Below, piece by piece: positions 51,527 to 60,060 of a stretch of 64,000 nt of DNA (the stretch's first letter is position 1; each line of letters starts with the position of its first letter). This DNA is from JBBRHQ01 sp963720735. GTDB taxonomy: Bacteria; Actinomycetota; Thermoleophilia; Solirubrobacterales; 70-9. Under the pieces are notes generated by a model, which was not told the DNA's origin, made no database searches, and saw nothing but the letters and a program-made list of their open reading frames with translations. The translations under genes were made by a program, and so were the position numbers. The stretch lies in contig CAVRGL010000001.1 in assembly GCA_963720735.1 (NCBI GenBank), positions 248,001 to 312,000 on the forward strand, written 5' to 3'.

Positions 51527-52438
51527 GTGAGCGACGATCGGGACAAGACGAACGCGATCGAGCTTCGCGGAGTGGTCAAGCGGTTCGGTCAGATCACCGC
51601 CGTCGACGGCCTCGACCTCGACGTGCCGGCCGGCATCTGCCTCGGCCTGCTCGGGCCGAACGGCGCCGGCAAGTCGACCACGATGCGCCTGCTGACCGGC
51701 CAGGCGATCCCCGATTCGGGCGAGCTGCGGGTGCTCGGGCACGAGCTCCCCGCGGACGCCAAGGCGGCCCGCGCAGAGATGGGCGTGGTCCCCCAGCTCG
51801 ACAACCTCGACGTGGACGTCACGGTCGAGGACAACCTGGCGGTCTTCGCCCGCCTCTACCGGGTCGCCGACGTCGCCTCCGCGGTGGACCGGGCGCTCGG
51901 CCTCGCCCGCCTGCGCGACCGCCGCAAGGACGCCGTCGATGAGCTGTCCGGTGGGATGCGACGGCGCCTGCTGCTCGCCCGCGGGCTCGTCCATCAGCCT
52001 CGCCTCGTCCTGCTCGACGAGCCGACGGTCGGCCTCGACCCGCAGATCCGCACCGAGCTGTGGTCGCTGATCGACGGCCTGCGCAGCAGAGGAGCGACGA
52101 TCCTGATGTCCACCCACTACATCGAGGAGGCGGAGCGCCTCGCCGACGAGGTCGCGGTGATGGCGCAGGGGAAGGTCGTCGCCCGTGGCCATCCGGCGGA
52201 GCTGATCGTCAAGCATGCCGGGCGCGAGACGGCCGAGGTCTACGGGCCGCCGGAGCGGCTCGCCGAGGTCAGGGGGCAGGCCGAGGCTGACGGTCTCTCG
52301 GTGAGGCCGGCCGGCCCCGCGATCGCGATCGTCGGCGCCGAGCGCTCGAGCAACGGGTCTGTGCCCGATGACGCCGTACGCCGGGCAGCCTCGCTGGAGG
52401 ACGTCTTCGTCCTGCTCACCGGGGAGGCGGCGGAGTGA
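51527..52438 (+). CDS. ABC-2 exporter ATP-binding protein (DrrA/NodI-like)
   Basis: 303 residues. Walker A GPNGAGKSTTMRLLTG, signature LSGGMRRRLLLARGL and Walker B LVLLDEPTVGLDPQIR are intact. The C-terminal ~70 residues are the extension of the DrrA/CcmA group. GTG at 51527-51529; GGAGGA lies directly against it, an unusually short spacing. It overlaps the permease gene (GTGA, 52435-52438). Exports an unidentified lipophilic compound or lipid. Confidence 0.88.
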   Translation: MSDDRDKTNAIELRGVVKRFGQITAVDGLDLDVPAGICLGLLGPNGAGKSTTMRLLTGQAIPDSGELRVLGHELPADAKAARAEMGVVPQLDNLDVDVTVEDNLAVFARLYRVADVASAVDRALGLARLRDRRKDAVDELSGGMRRRLLLARGLVHQPRLVLLDEPTVGLDPQIRTELWSLIDGLRSRGATILMSTHYIEEAERLADEVAVMAQGKVVARGHPAELIVKHAGRETAEVYGPPERLAEVRGQAEADGLSVRPAGPAIAIVGAERSSNGSVPDDAVRRAASLEDVFVLLTGEAAE

Positions 52439-53226
52439 GCCGCCGGGAAAGCACCCGCATGCGGCGCCTCGAGCCGGCCGCGATCACCGGGGTGATGAGC
52501 CGCGAGGTCGCGAACTTCCGCACCTTCTGGAAGGCGACGACCTTCTCCGCCCTGCTCGAGCCGACCATCTACCTGCTCGCCTTCGGCCTCGGCCTCGGGG
52601 CGACGATCGTCAACGGCGTCGACGGTCTCTCCTACGTCGAATACGTCGGAACCGGGATGGTGGCGACGGCGGTGATCTTCTCGGCCGCCTTCCCGGCGAT
52701 GTTCGGCACCTTCGTCAAGCACCGCTTCCAGAGGACCTACGACGCGATCCTCGCCGCCCCGGTCGACGTCGAGGAGCTGGTCACCGCGGAGATCCTCTGG
52801 ATCTCGCTGCGCGCCGGCTTCTATGGCTGCTTCCCCTTGATCGTCTCCTTCGCCTTCGGCCTCGACCCGACCCCGGGGATGCTGCTGGTGCCGTTCTTCG
52901 GCTTCATCACGGCGCTCGGATTCGCCGCCTTCGGGATCGCCGTCGCCGCCACGGTCGCCAAGATCGACCAGTTCAACTACGTGACCACGGTGGTGATCAC
53001 CCCGCTGTTCCTGGTCGCCGGGACCTTCTTCCCGATCAACCAGCTGCCGCAGGGGTTCCAGGTGGCGGCGCAGTTCAACCCCCTCTATCAGCTGGTCGAG
53101 CTGGTCCGAGGCGCCGCCTTCGGCTTCGAGGCCGTCGACATGTTGCGGGTCCTCGCCCTGCTCGGCTTCTCCCTTGTGATGTGGCGCCTCGCCGTGCGTC
53201 GCATGACCCTGCGGCTGGTCGACTGA
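52435..53226 (+). CDS. ABC-2 exporter permease (NodJ/DrrB-like)
   Basis: 263 residues, six hydrophobic segments. FRTFWKATTFSALLEPTIYL, LSYVEYVGTGMVATAVIFSA and KHRFQRTYDAILAAPVDVEEL are characteristic of the NodJ/ABC2_membrane family. PLFLVAGTFFPINQLPQGFQ near the end completes it. GTG overlaps the ATPase stop, so both are one unit. The 3' end abuts the convergent gene at 53227. Confidence 0.88.
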   Translation: MSRRESTRMRRLEPAAITGVMSREVANFRTFWKATTFSALLEPTIYLLAFGLGLGATIVNGVDGLSYVEYVGTGMVATAVIFSAAFPAMFGTFVKHRFQRTYDAILAAPVDVEELVTAEILWISLRAGFYGCFPLIVSFAFGLDPTPGMLLVPFFGFITALGFAAFGIAVAATVAKIDQFNYVTTVVITPLFLVAGTFFPINQLPQGFQVAAQFNPLYQLVELVRGAAFGFEAVDMLRVLALLGFSLVMWRLAVRRMTLRLVD

Positions 53227-53847
53227 TCAGCTCGCCGGGTTGGCCTCGATCAGCCGCTCGAAGGGCTGGCGCAGGCGCTCCCCCAGCTCCGCCGCGGCCC
53301 GGTCCCCGTCGGGGTCCTCGGCGGGCGTGCCCGTGACCAGGATCACCTCGTCGGCGGGATACTCGCGAAGCCGGTCCTCGACCGCCTGGACGAGGTCCTC
53401 GTCGCCGACAGCAGCCTCGGCGGCGACGTCGGCCTTGCCCAGCGAGGCCACGCTGAGCACCAGCTTGCGTTGCGCCTCGCTCCGCGCCGGGCCCACGTCG
53501 GTCGCCCAGCGGTCAAGCAGCCTGCTCTTCGCCGGAGCCAGGAGGAGGACCTCGGCGCCGCCCGCGGACTGGTCGGCGCGGTGGGACTCCGCGATCCTCT
53601 CGATCGCCGCCGGGTCACCGAGGGCCCGGCTGAGAACGATCAGCAGGTGGTGGCGCTCGTCATCGGCGCTGGCCGTCTCGATCGGGCCCCGCGGGGCATC
53701 GCGCACGGCGATCCAGACCAGGATCGCCACGGCGAGGAAGCCGAGGGCCACGCCCAGCGCGGGCCCGGCGGTGATGAAGCCCGCGATCAGCGGGACGGCG
53801 ATCGCCGCGACGATCACGGGTAGGTGCCAGGGCTTCAGTTCGCTCAT
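53227..53847 (-). CDS. Membrane protein with cytoplasmic Usp/nucleotide-fold-like domain
   Basis: 206 residues. Two N-terminal transmembrane helices (LPVIVAAIAVPLIAGFITAG and ALGVALGFLAVAILVWIAV), then a soluble part with alternating beta strands (HLLIVLSRAL, AEVLLLAPA, DEVILVTG) resembling a small Rossmann or Usp fold. No catalytic motif is visible. ATG at 53845-53847 with GGGAGGGG upstream; the frame extends upstream but without a better site. It converges with the ABC permease and diverges from the small gene at 53910. Confidence 0.6.
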   Translation of the reverse strand: MSELKPWHLPVIVAAIAVPLIAGFITAGPALGVALGFLAVAILVWIAVRDAPRGPIETASADDERHHLLIVLSRALGDPAAIERIAESHRADQSAGGAEVLLLAPAKSRLLDRWATDVGPARSEAQRKLVLSVASLGKADVAAEAAVGDEDLVQAVEDRLREYPADEVILVTGTPAEDPDGDRAAAELGERLRQPFERLIEANPAS

Positions 53848-53909
53848 TCGCCGCCGATCCCCTCCCAAGTTAGCGCGGTGAAAGCAACCTTCGCGCAGCC
53901 ACCGTCGAT

Positions 53910-54101
53910 GTGCTGGCGATCGTGACCGAGTTGGGTGCGGCCGCCCCCCGGCTCCAGCGCTACCCCGGCTATCACCTGATCGGCTCCGACCTCAGCGGCT
54001 ATGTCGATAACGTGCGCGGTGCTCTCGCCTACATGAAGCGGCAACGCGCCGCTCGCAGAGCGGCGGGCCGGCACCGATACGGGCGGACGCACTCTCTTTG
54101 A
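53910..54101 (+). CDS. Small hypothetical protein (63 aa), coupled to the following membrane gene
   Basis: Short basic protein from GTG 53910 (MLAIVTELGAAAPRLQRYPG, then MKRQRAARRAAGRH). The stop TGA at 54099-54101 overlaps the TTG start of the next gene by 4 bases (TTGA), which is the main reason to believe it. Codon use is moderately coding-like; an open frame on the other strand competes. No family recognised. Confidence 0.35.
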   Translation: MLAIVTELGAAAPRLQRYPGYHLIGSDLSGYVDNVRGALAYMKRQRAARRAAGRHRYGRTHSL

Positions 54102-54889
54102 GAAGCATCAGGCCAACCTTCGTCATCGTCAGCATCGTCACGCTGGTCGTCGCCGGCGGATTCCTCGCCGAGCTCACCTGGGCGACGACCCTGTGGCCCT
54201 GGCCTGCCGCTCCGCTCTCCTACGTGTTCATCGCCTCGATCCTGGCGGCGATCGCGGTCCCGTTGCTCTGGATCGCGCTCAGCGGCGAGCTGGCGGCGAT
54301 GCAGGCGGGGGCGATCGACCTGGCGGTGATGTACGCGGGGATGTTCATCTACGTCGCCACCCTGGCCGGCGATCCCGGGCAGCCCGCGCTGGTCCCGTAC
54401 CTGGTCTTCTTCGGGCTGGCCTGTCTCGGGTCGGTCGCCGCCTACGCCGGCTCGCGTCAGATCGAGTGGGTGGATCCGCGCCCGATGCCGGCGGTCCTCC
54501 GCGTCTCCTTCGCCGCCTTCGCGGTGATCCTCGTCGGCGCCGGGGCCGCGCTGATCTTCCACGCCGACATCTTCCCCTGGCCCCTTACCGCGGAGTCCTC
54601 GGTGCTGTTCGGCTTCGTCTACCTCGGCGCGGCCGTCTACTTCATGCACGGCGTACTGAATCCGCGCTGGAGCAACGCCGCCGGCCAGCTCGCCGGCTTT
54701 CTCGCCTACGACGTCATCCTCCTCGCCCCCTTCCTCGATCGCTTCGGCGAGGCCGGCGGGGGCGAGCTGCGCAGCCTGATCATCTACGTCGCCTTCCTCG
54801 TCTACAGCGGGGCCCTCGCCGTCTACTACCTGTTCCTCGCCGAGCCCACCCGGATCCAGATCGGCTGGGGTGCGGGAGCCCGGTACTAG
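54098..54889 (+). CDS. Polytopic membrane protein of unknown function
   Basis: 263 residues with about eight hydrophobic helices (e.g. FVIVSIVTLVVAGGFLAEL, LVPYLVFFGLACLGSVAAYA, SSVLFGFVYLGAAVYFMHGV). No transporter or enzyme signature. The TTG start overlaps the upstream small frame. It is followed 11 bases later by the SnoaL-like gene on the same strand, so the two may be cotranscribed. Resembles uncharacterised actinobacterial membrane proteins. Confidence 0.65.
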   Translation: MRSIRPTFVIVSIVTLVVAGGFLAELTWATTLWPWPAAPLSYVFIASILAAIAVPLLWIALSGELAAMQAGAIDLAVMYAGMFIYVATLAGDPGQPALVPYLVFFGLACLGSVAAYAGSRQIEWVDPRPMPAVLRVSFAAFAVILVGAGAALIFHADIFPWPLTAESSVLFGFVYLGAAVYFMHGVLNPRWSNAAGQLAGFLAYDVILLAPFLDRFGEAGGGELRSLIIYVAFLVYSGALAVYYLFLAEPTRIQIGWGAGARY

Positions 54890-54900
54890 GCTCCCCGCAT

Positions 54901-55311
54901 ATGGGCGATTGGCGCGCCGACCTCTGCCAGCGGTCCTACGCCGCCTTCCGCAAGCGCGACGCGGATGCGGCGGCGGCACTGTATGACCCCGAGTGCGAGT
55001 GGCTGGTCGGGGCGGCGAGCGCCGCTCTCGGGGAGACCTCGTACCACGGCCACATCGGGGTCCAGGCGCTGATGAGCGACATCAACGAGGTCTTCCCCGA
55101 CTGGGACCCGGTGATCGAGGAGCTGAGGCTGCGGGACGACGGCGCGGCCCTGGTCCGGGCCCGGGTGGAGGGAACCGCGCGCGACACCCGCATCCCGCTC
55201 GAGATGCCGCAGCTCGCGCAGGTAATCGAGTTTCGCGACCGCCGCATCCTGCGGGTGACCCAGACCGGCTTCCCGCCGCCGGGGTGGGACGCCGCCGCCA
55301 AGATCTCCTGA
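54901..55311 (+). CDS. SnoaL/ketosteroid-isomerase-like (NTF2 fold) protein
   Basis: 136 residues in the NTF2-like cone fold. It begins MGDWRADLCQRSYAAFRKRD, with the family block YDPECEWLVGAASAALGETS, then HIGVQALMSDINEVFPDWDP, and a C-terminal beta hairpin IEFRDRRILRVTQTGFP. No conserved catalytic Asp-His pair can be pointed to. ATG at 54901. It converges with the cyclase gene. Confidence 0.78.
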   Translation: MGDWRADLCQRSYAAFRKRDADAAAALYDPECEWLVGAASAALGETSYHGHIGVQALMSDINEVFPDWDPVIEELRLRDDGAALVRARVEGTARDTRIPLEMPQLAQVIEFRDRRILRVTQTGFPPPGWDAAAKIS

Positions 55312-55318
55312 GCTCCGG

Positions 55319-56125
55319 TCACGCCTCCCGCCAGCCGACTTCGACCACCTCCCACTGCCCCGGAAGCCCCTTGAGCTCGACCTCACGCCGCTCGATGAGC
55401 GGCTGCTCATCGTCCCCGCCGACCGCCTCCCAGGCCTCGGCGGTGACCAGGATCTCGCCTCCGCCTGCCTGATCGGCGACCCGGGCGGCCAGGGCGACGT
55501 TGCGGCCGAAGAGGTCGCCGCCCTTCTCCAGGGCGGGCCCGGAGTGGATCCCGATCCTCACCGCCACTCCCGCGCCGCGCAGCCGGCGCGGGCCGGAGGC
55601 CATCCCCCGCTGGATCGCCACCGCCGAGCGGGTCGCCTCCCCCGGTGTGGCGAAGGCGGCCATGAATCCGTCCCCCTGCGACTTGACCACGTGCCCACGG
55701 TGTTCGGCGACGCACCTGCGGATTATCTGGTCGTGGGCGCCGAGAATCTTCAGCCAGGCCTTGTCGCCGAGCTGCTCGTTGAGCGCGGTCGAGTCCTCGA
55801 TGTCGGTGAAGAGGATCGCCACGGTCCCATCCCCCGCCGCCAGCTGGCGAAGCTCGGGCTCCGCCTCCTCCGCCCAGCCGGCCAGGTCCTCGAAAGAGCC
55901 CCACAGCACCTCGCTGAGTCCTTCCTGCCTGACTCTCGCAGCTCTCTGAAGAACCGATTTCAGCGGCGCCAGCTGGGCTAGGGTCCGCCCCTGCGGCCTC
56001 GCCCGCTCCCGGGCCAGCTCGTCCTCCAGCCGGGCGACGTGCCGCCTCTCCCTCTGCCAGAGGACGCCGACGCCGACGAGGGCCGCGCCGGCGATGACCA
56101 GGAGGATGAGGGCGATCTCGGACAC
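55319..56125 (-). CDS. Membrane-anchored class III adenylate/guanylate cyclase
   Basis: 268 residues. One transmembrane helix (VSEIALILLVIAGAALVGVG), a short coiled coil, then the cyclase homology domain with VAILFTDIEDSTALNEQLGD (first metal Asp), KSQGDGFMAAF (second metal Asp) and FGRNVALAARVADQAGGGEI. Substrate specificity residues cannot be assigned without alignment. GTG at 56123-56125. A cyclic-nucleotide-binding protein is encoded in the hydrogenase operon of the same window, a possible receiver of its product. Confidence 0.82.
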   Translation of the reverse strand: MSEIALILLVIAGAALVGVGVLWQRERRHVARLEDELARERARPQGRTLAQLAPLKSVLQRAARVRQEGLSEVLWGSFEDLAGWAEEAEPELRQLAAGDGTVAILFTDIEDSTALNEQLGDKAWLKILGAHDQIIRRCVAEHRGHVVKSQGDGFMAAFATPGEATRSAVAIQRGMASGPRRLRGAGVAVRIGIHSGPALEKGGDLFGRNVALAARVADQAGGGEILVTAEAWEAVGGDDEQPLIERREVELKGLPGQWEVVEVGWREA

Positions 56126-56206
56126 GGAGGGCCTGGGAGCGCCGAGTCTATGTCTGAAATAGGCTCCGCCGATGCTCCGGCTCCGCAGTGAGAGGGCGTC
56201 GAGACG

Positions 56207-56357
56207 ATGAGCACCGGGGGGGCGATCGCCGTCGGCGCGTGCGCCGGCCTGCTGCTGGGCATCCTGGTCAGCGCCACGACCTGACATCCCCCTGGCGCCG
56301 GAGGGCGGGTTGATCCTCGGCGGACTGGCCGGCTGGCTGTCCAGAAGGAGCGCCTGA
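56207..56357 (+). CDS. Tiny membrane protein, possibly frameshifted
   Basis: ATG at 56207 opens MSTGGAIAVGACAGLLLGIL, which ends at 56284 in its own frame. In the next frame the reading continues DIPLAPEGGLILGGLAGWLS to a stop at 56355-56357. Joined it is about 49 residues, with a membrane helix and a Gly-rich second one. Too short to be confident; could be chance. Confidence 0.25.
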
Positions 56358-56381
56358 AGCGGCGATGCCCGCCGCCGAGCG

Positions 56382-57071
56382 ATGAGCGCATCTGTCACCG
56401 GCATCGTGATGATCGGGGTGCCGGTCCTCTTCAACGTCGGGTTCGCCCTGCTCGCGCAGCGCTTCGACTATCCCGACATCCTCCGCCGGCCCACCCACGA
56501 GGTCCTGGGACGGTTCCGCGAGGGTGGGTCCGCCTTGCTGTTGGTCTGGTGGGCGTTCGCGATGTCAGCCGTCCTCTTTGCTCCCCTCGCGGTACTGCTC
56601 GGCGGCCAGATTGGAGGCGCCGACGGGACGCTGATCGCCCTCTCGGTCGTCCTCGGGGTGCTCGCCTCGGCAGTGCAGTTCCTCGGGCTGATCCGCTGGC
56701 CGTTCCTTGTCCCCTACCTGGCCCGGGTCGCCGAACAATCCGAGCCGTCCTCGGCCCGCGGCGAGGCCGTCGACGTCGTCTTCCAATCGCTGCACCGCTA
56801 CCTGGGCGTCGCCGTCGGCGAGCATCTGGGCTACCTGCTCACCGGCGCCTGGTCGGTGATCTCCGGCGCCGCCCTGATCCAGGCGACTTTCGTCCCGGGC
56901 TGGCTCGGCGTGATCGGCGTCCTCATCGGACCCCTGTTCCTGATCTCCGCCGCCGAGTTCCTCGGTCCCTTCGAGCCCTCCGGATGGAAGCTCGCCGGCC
57001 AGCTCACCCCGATCGCCTACATCCTCTGGTCGCTGTGGCTGGTCGCCGTCGGCGTTGCCCTGCTGATCTAG
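56382..57071 (+). CDS. DUF4386-like membrane protein
   Basis: 229 residues with about six hydrophobic helices, starting MSASVTGIVMIGVPVLFNVG. RFDYPDILRRPTHEVLGRFR between helices 1 and 2, and SAAEFLGPFEPSGWKLAGQLTPIA at the end are the conserved blocks of DUF4386-type proteins (region 56960-57010 for the latter). Function unknown. ATG at 56382. It converges with the RTX-like gene. Confidence 0.7.
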   Translation: MSASVTGIVMIGVPVLFNVGFALLAQRFDYPDILRRPTHEVLGRFREGGSALLLVWWAFAMSAVLFAPLAVLLGGQIGGADGTLIALSVVLGVLASAVQFLGLIRWPFLVPYLARVAEQSEPSSARGEAVDVVFQSLHRYLGVAVGEHLGYLLTGAWSVISGAALIQATFVPGWLGVIGVLIGPLFLISAAEFLGPFEPSGWKLAGQLTPIAYILWSLWLVAVGVALLI

Positions 57072-57092
57072 TCGATCCGCGTCTTAGGGGGA

Positions 57093-58175
57093 TCAGGGTG
57101 TCGCGGAACGGCCGGTCACGCGGGTGACCGTCTCGCAATCGCCGAAGATCAGGTCGCGGCGGTCGCCCGTCGCGGTGTCCTGATCGGCGCCGCAGCTCGC
57201 CAAGTCGAAGCCGCGGTCCACGGTGTTCACCTGATCGTTGCCGTCGCCCGCGAAGACGCTGTCGAAGCCGCCACCGGGGTCGATCACATCATCGCCGGCG
57301 CCTGCAACGAAGCGCATCGAGCTGGAGTCGCCTGTGAGGGTGTCAGCGAACGGCGACCCGATCACCCGCTCGACGCTGCAGGCTGGGCAGGAGTTGAAAT
57401 CGAGACTGACCCCGCCGCTGGGAAGGGCGTTGGCGAACGAGATCGTGTCGAAGCCCCGACCCGCAGAGACTTCAGGGAGAAATTCGCCGTCGTCTCCGAA
57501 GCTGAAGGAGATCGTGTCGTTTCCCTTTCCAGCGTCAAAGGAATGGTCGCCGCCGGGGAAGCCCAGCGGCCCACCGACCTTCAGACTGTCGGCGTCGCTT
57601 CCTCCGTCCATGTGGACCTCTGCATTCTCGATCGCAGAGAGCCCGTCCTCGCCCGCACCCCCTCTCAGGGTTGCACTGCCACTGAAGTTCATAGCGGAGG
57701 AGAGATCATCATCACCGGGTCCCCCATCCTCGAGGACACGGTTGGGCGAGGTGCCCCCGGCGAAGATCGTGTCGTCGCCACGGCCGCCGAAAATCCGCTG
57801 GTCGGTGACGCTCCCCGCGCGGTCATCGAATCTGGCGCTGTCATTGCCATCGCGCAAGCGGAGTTCGACGACCTTTTCATCGCTGATGGGCTCCGGGAAT
57901 GCGCAGAACACCCCATCGGCCTGCGTCGTGCAGCCGTCGCCTGCATCAAGGGGCGCGGAGGCGTCAGCGAAGAGGACGCCGACGGAGCTGGGCACGGCCT
58001 GAACATCGTTGACCTCGCCGGACTGCGCCTTGAAGCTGATCACCGGGCCCTCGACCGAGGCGACCCCCGCGTAGGCGGTGCCGGTGGCGAACAAGAGCAC
58101 CCCGAGGGCTGCGCTCAGAGCCACGGCGAAGCGTGCAGTGCCAGGGAAGGTCAAACGAAATTCTCGGACGGACAT
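57093..58175 (-). CDS. Secreted RTX-like calcium-binding repeat protein
   Basis: 360 residues. Signal peptide (FAVALSAALGVLLFATGTAYA), then a domain before glycine/aspartate nonapeptide repeats: FGGRGDDTIFAGG, RGGAGEDGLSA, AGKGNDTISF, AGRGFDTISF, VAGAGDDVIDPGG and AGDGNDQVNTV. These form a calcium-bound parallel beta roll. Two C-terminal Cys (SCGADQDT, GDCETV) close the structure. No enzymatic domain seen. ATG at 58173-58175; it diverges from the PilB/GspE-like gene. Confidence 0.85.
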   Translation of the reverse strand: MSVREFRLTFPGTARFAVALSAALGVLLFATGTAYAGVASVEGPVISFKAQSGEVNDVQAVPSSVGVLFADASAPLDAGDGCTTQADGVFCAFPEPISDEKVVELRLRDGNDSARFDDRAGSVTDQRIFGGRGDDTIFAGGTSPNRVLEDGGPGDDDLSSAMNFSGSATLRGGAGEDGLSAIENAEVHMDGGSDADSLKVGGPLGFPGGDHSFDAGKGNDTISFSFGDDGEFLPEVSAGRGFDTISFANALPSGGVSLDFNSCPACSVERVIGSPFADTLTGDSSSMRFVAGAGDDVIDPGGGFDSVFAGDGNDQVNTVDRGFDLASCGADQDTATGDRRDLIFGDCETVTRVTGRSATP

Positions 58176-58308
58176 GAGGGCACCCGACCAACGTGGCGGC
58201 GACCTCGAACCTCGCACGACAGGCTAATGCGGGAGAGTCCTCGGATCAACCCCTTTGGGTGACGCTCGAGGGCTTTACCCCCCGACAGGTACTGCCGATA
58301 GAGCAGCG

Positions 58309-60051
58309 ATGAGCGTGATCGCGCGAGAAGTGGCACCCGGGACCCCGCCGCCCGGGTTGATCCCCCCCAGCGGGCGGAGTCCCTCGGAGAGGGGTCGTCT
58401 CGGTGACGTCGTCGTGGCTCTCGGGTTTGCCGACAGGGACACGGTCGAGCGTGCGGTGGCTGAAGCGCGGGCAAGCGGGCTACCGCTGGGTCAAGTGCTG
58501 TGCAGCTCGGGTGCGGTGAACACCGAGCAGCTCGCCCGCGCGCTTGCTGAGCGAAACGGCCTCCCCTTCGTCGACCTCGACGCCTTCGAGATCGACAAGC
58601 GGGCCCTAAGCCTGCTGAGCAAATCGGACGCCCGTCGCTACCAGGCGATCCCGATCTGCTTCGTCGAGGACGGGATGCTGCTGATCGCCACCTCGAACCC
58701 CGCGAACGTGGTGGGGCTCGATGACATCGCGATCATCACCGGCTATAGCGGACGGCTCGCGATGGCCTCCGCGGAGAATCTGAACGCGGTGATCGAGCAG
58801 ATCGGGGGGCTGTCGGAAACCCTGCCCGTCGTCGAGGACGCCACAATGGACACCGAGGAGCCGAAGGTGATCGAGCTGCGCGACTCGGCCGAGCACGATC
58901 CCGTCGTGAAGCTCGTCAACGCATTGATCGCCGAGGCCGTCAGCCGCGGCGCGTCCGACATCCACTTCGACCCGCGCGACGGCGATATGCGCGTCCGCCA
59001 GCGGATTGACGGGCTGGTGTCCGATCTGAGCACCGTCCCAGCGGATCTGGTCCCCGGTCTCGTTTCGCGCATCAAGATCATGGCCGAGCTCAACATCGCC
59101 GAGCGCAGGATTCCCCAGGACGGTCGCGTCGGCCTGACAATCGAAGGACGGTATATCGATTTTCGAGTCTCGACTCTGCCGATCATGCGGGGGGAGTCCG
59201 TGGTGATCCGGATCCTCGACAAGGCCCACCGGGCCATCGATCTGGACCACCTCGGCATGGGCCCCGAGGAGAGGGGTCGCCTGGAGCACGCGATCAAGCA
59301 GGTCCACGGAGCGATCCTGGTCACCGGGCCGACCGGCGCCGGTAAGACGACCACCCTTTACGCGGCCCTCGCCAGCGTGAACACACCGGAGCGCACACTG
59401 ATCGCGATCGAGGACCCGGTTGAGTACGAGCTGGACGGAATCAAGCAGATCCAAGTCAACCCGACTGCGGGCCTCACATTTGCCTCGGGCCTTCGATCAA
59501 TGATCCGCTCGGACCCCGACGTGCTCATGGTTGGAGAGATCCGCGACCGCGAGACCGCCCAGATCGCGATCGAATCGGCGCTCACGGGACACCTGGTGTT
59601 CACCACGCTGCACACGAACGGCGCCCCGATGGCCCCCGCGCGGCTGATCGAAATGGGAATCGAGCCCTTCCTGGTGGCCTCCGGAATCCGCTGCGTGGTC
59701 GCCCAGGGACTGGTCCGCCGGCTCTGCGAGGAGTGCCGCACACCGGTTCACATCACCGCCGCCGAGCTCGAGCAGAGCGGCCTCGACTTCTACGGAACCG
59801 ACATCGACGCCTTCGAGCCGGTTGGCTGCCTCCGCTGCCGGGAAACCGGCTACCTGGACCGCATCGGGATCTACGAGGTGATGGCCCTCGACGGCGAGAT
59901 ACGTTCTCTGATCCTCGAGCGCGGCTCAGCCGCCGAGATTGCCGCGGCGGCGAGGCGAGCCGGCATGCGGAGCCTCAGCGAGGACGGCCTCGACAAGGTC
60001 CGCCAGGGCATCACTTCGGTGCCAGAGATCCTGCGCGTCTTCGGAGGCTGA
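58309..60051 (+). CDS. Type IV pilus/type II secretion ATPase (PilB/GspE family)
   Basis: 580 residues. The N-terminal region (RLGDVVVALGFADRDTVERA to SARNLN-type ends, residues 30-165) resembles the MshEN domain that can bind c-di-GMP. The C-terminal ATPase has Walker A GPTGAGKTTTLYAAL, the Asp box TLIAIEDPVEYELDG, Walker B DPDVLMVGEIRDRETAQIA and His box LTGHLVFTTLHTNGA. The CxxC pairs (LCEECRTP and CLRCRETGY) bind zinc. ATG at 58309. No other pilus genes are in the window, so it is an orphan here. It shares c-di-GMP relevance with the GGDEF protein. Confidence 0.92.
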   Translation: MSVIAREVAPGTPPPGLIPPSGRSPSERGRLGDVVVALGFADRDTVERAVAEARASGLPLGQVLCSSGAVNTEQLARALAERNGLPFVDLDAFEIDKRALSLLSKSDARRYQAIPICFVEDGMLLIATSNPANVVGLDDIAIITGYSGRLAMASAENLNAVIEQIGGLSETLPVVEDATMDTEEPKVIELRDSAEHDPVVKLVNALIAEAVSRGASDIHFDPRDGDMRVRQRIDGLVSDLSTVPADLVPGLVSRIKIMAELNIAERRIPQDGRVGLTIEGRYIDFRVSTLPIMRGESVVIRILDKAHRAIDLDHLGMGPEERGRLEHAIKQVHGAILVTGPTGAGKTTTLYAALASVNTPERTLIAIEDPVEYELDGIKQIQVNPTAGLTFASGLRSMIRSDPDVLMVGEIRDRETAQIAIESALTGHLVFTTLHTNGAPMAPARLIEMGIEPFLVASGIRCVVAQGLVRRLCEECRTPVHITAAELEQSGLDFYGTDIDAFEPVGCLRCRETGYLDRIGIYEVMALDGEIRSLILERGSAAEIAAAARRAGMRSLSEDGLDKVRQGITSVPEILRVFGG

Positions 60052-60060
60052 GACGGGACC

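Noticed and set aside
53844..54092. Minus-strand 82-codon frame over the small gene at 53910
   Set aside because: It overlaps and competes with the plus-strand frame whose stop is coupled (TTGA) to the next gene; no domain or ribosome site favours it.
57238..58262. Plus-strand open frames opposite the RTX-like gene
   Set aside because: The glycine/aspartate repeat codons generate long open frames in other phases; no signal or domain.
58176..58308. Possible c-di-GMP riboswitch before the PilB/GspE-like gene
   Set aside because: The 130-base leader has no GEMM-type conserved core; nothing supports a riboswitch.
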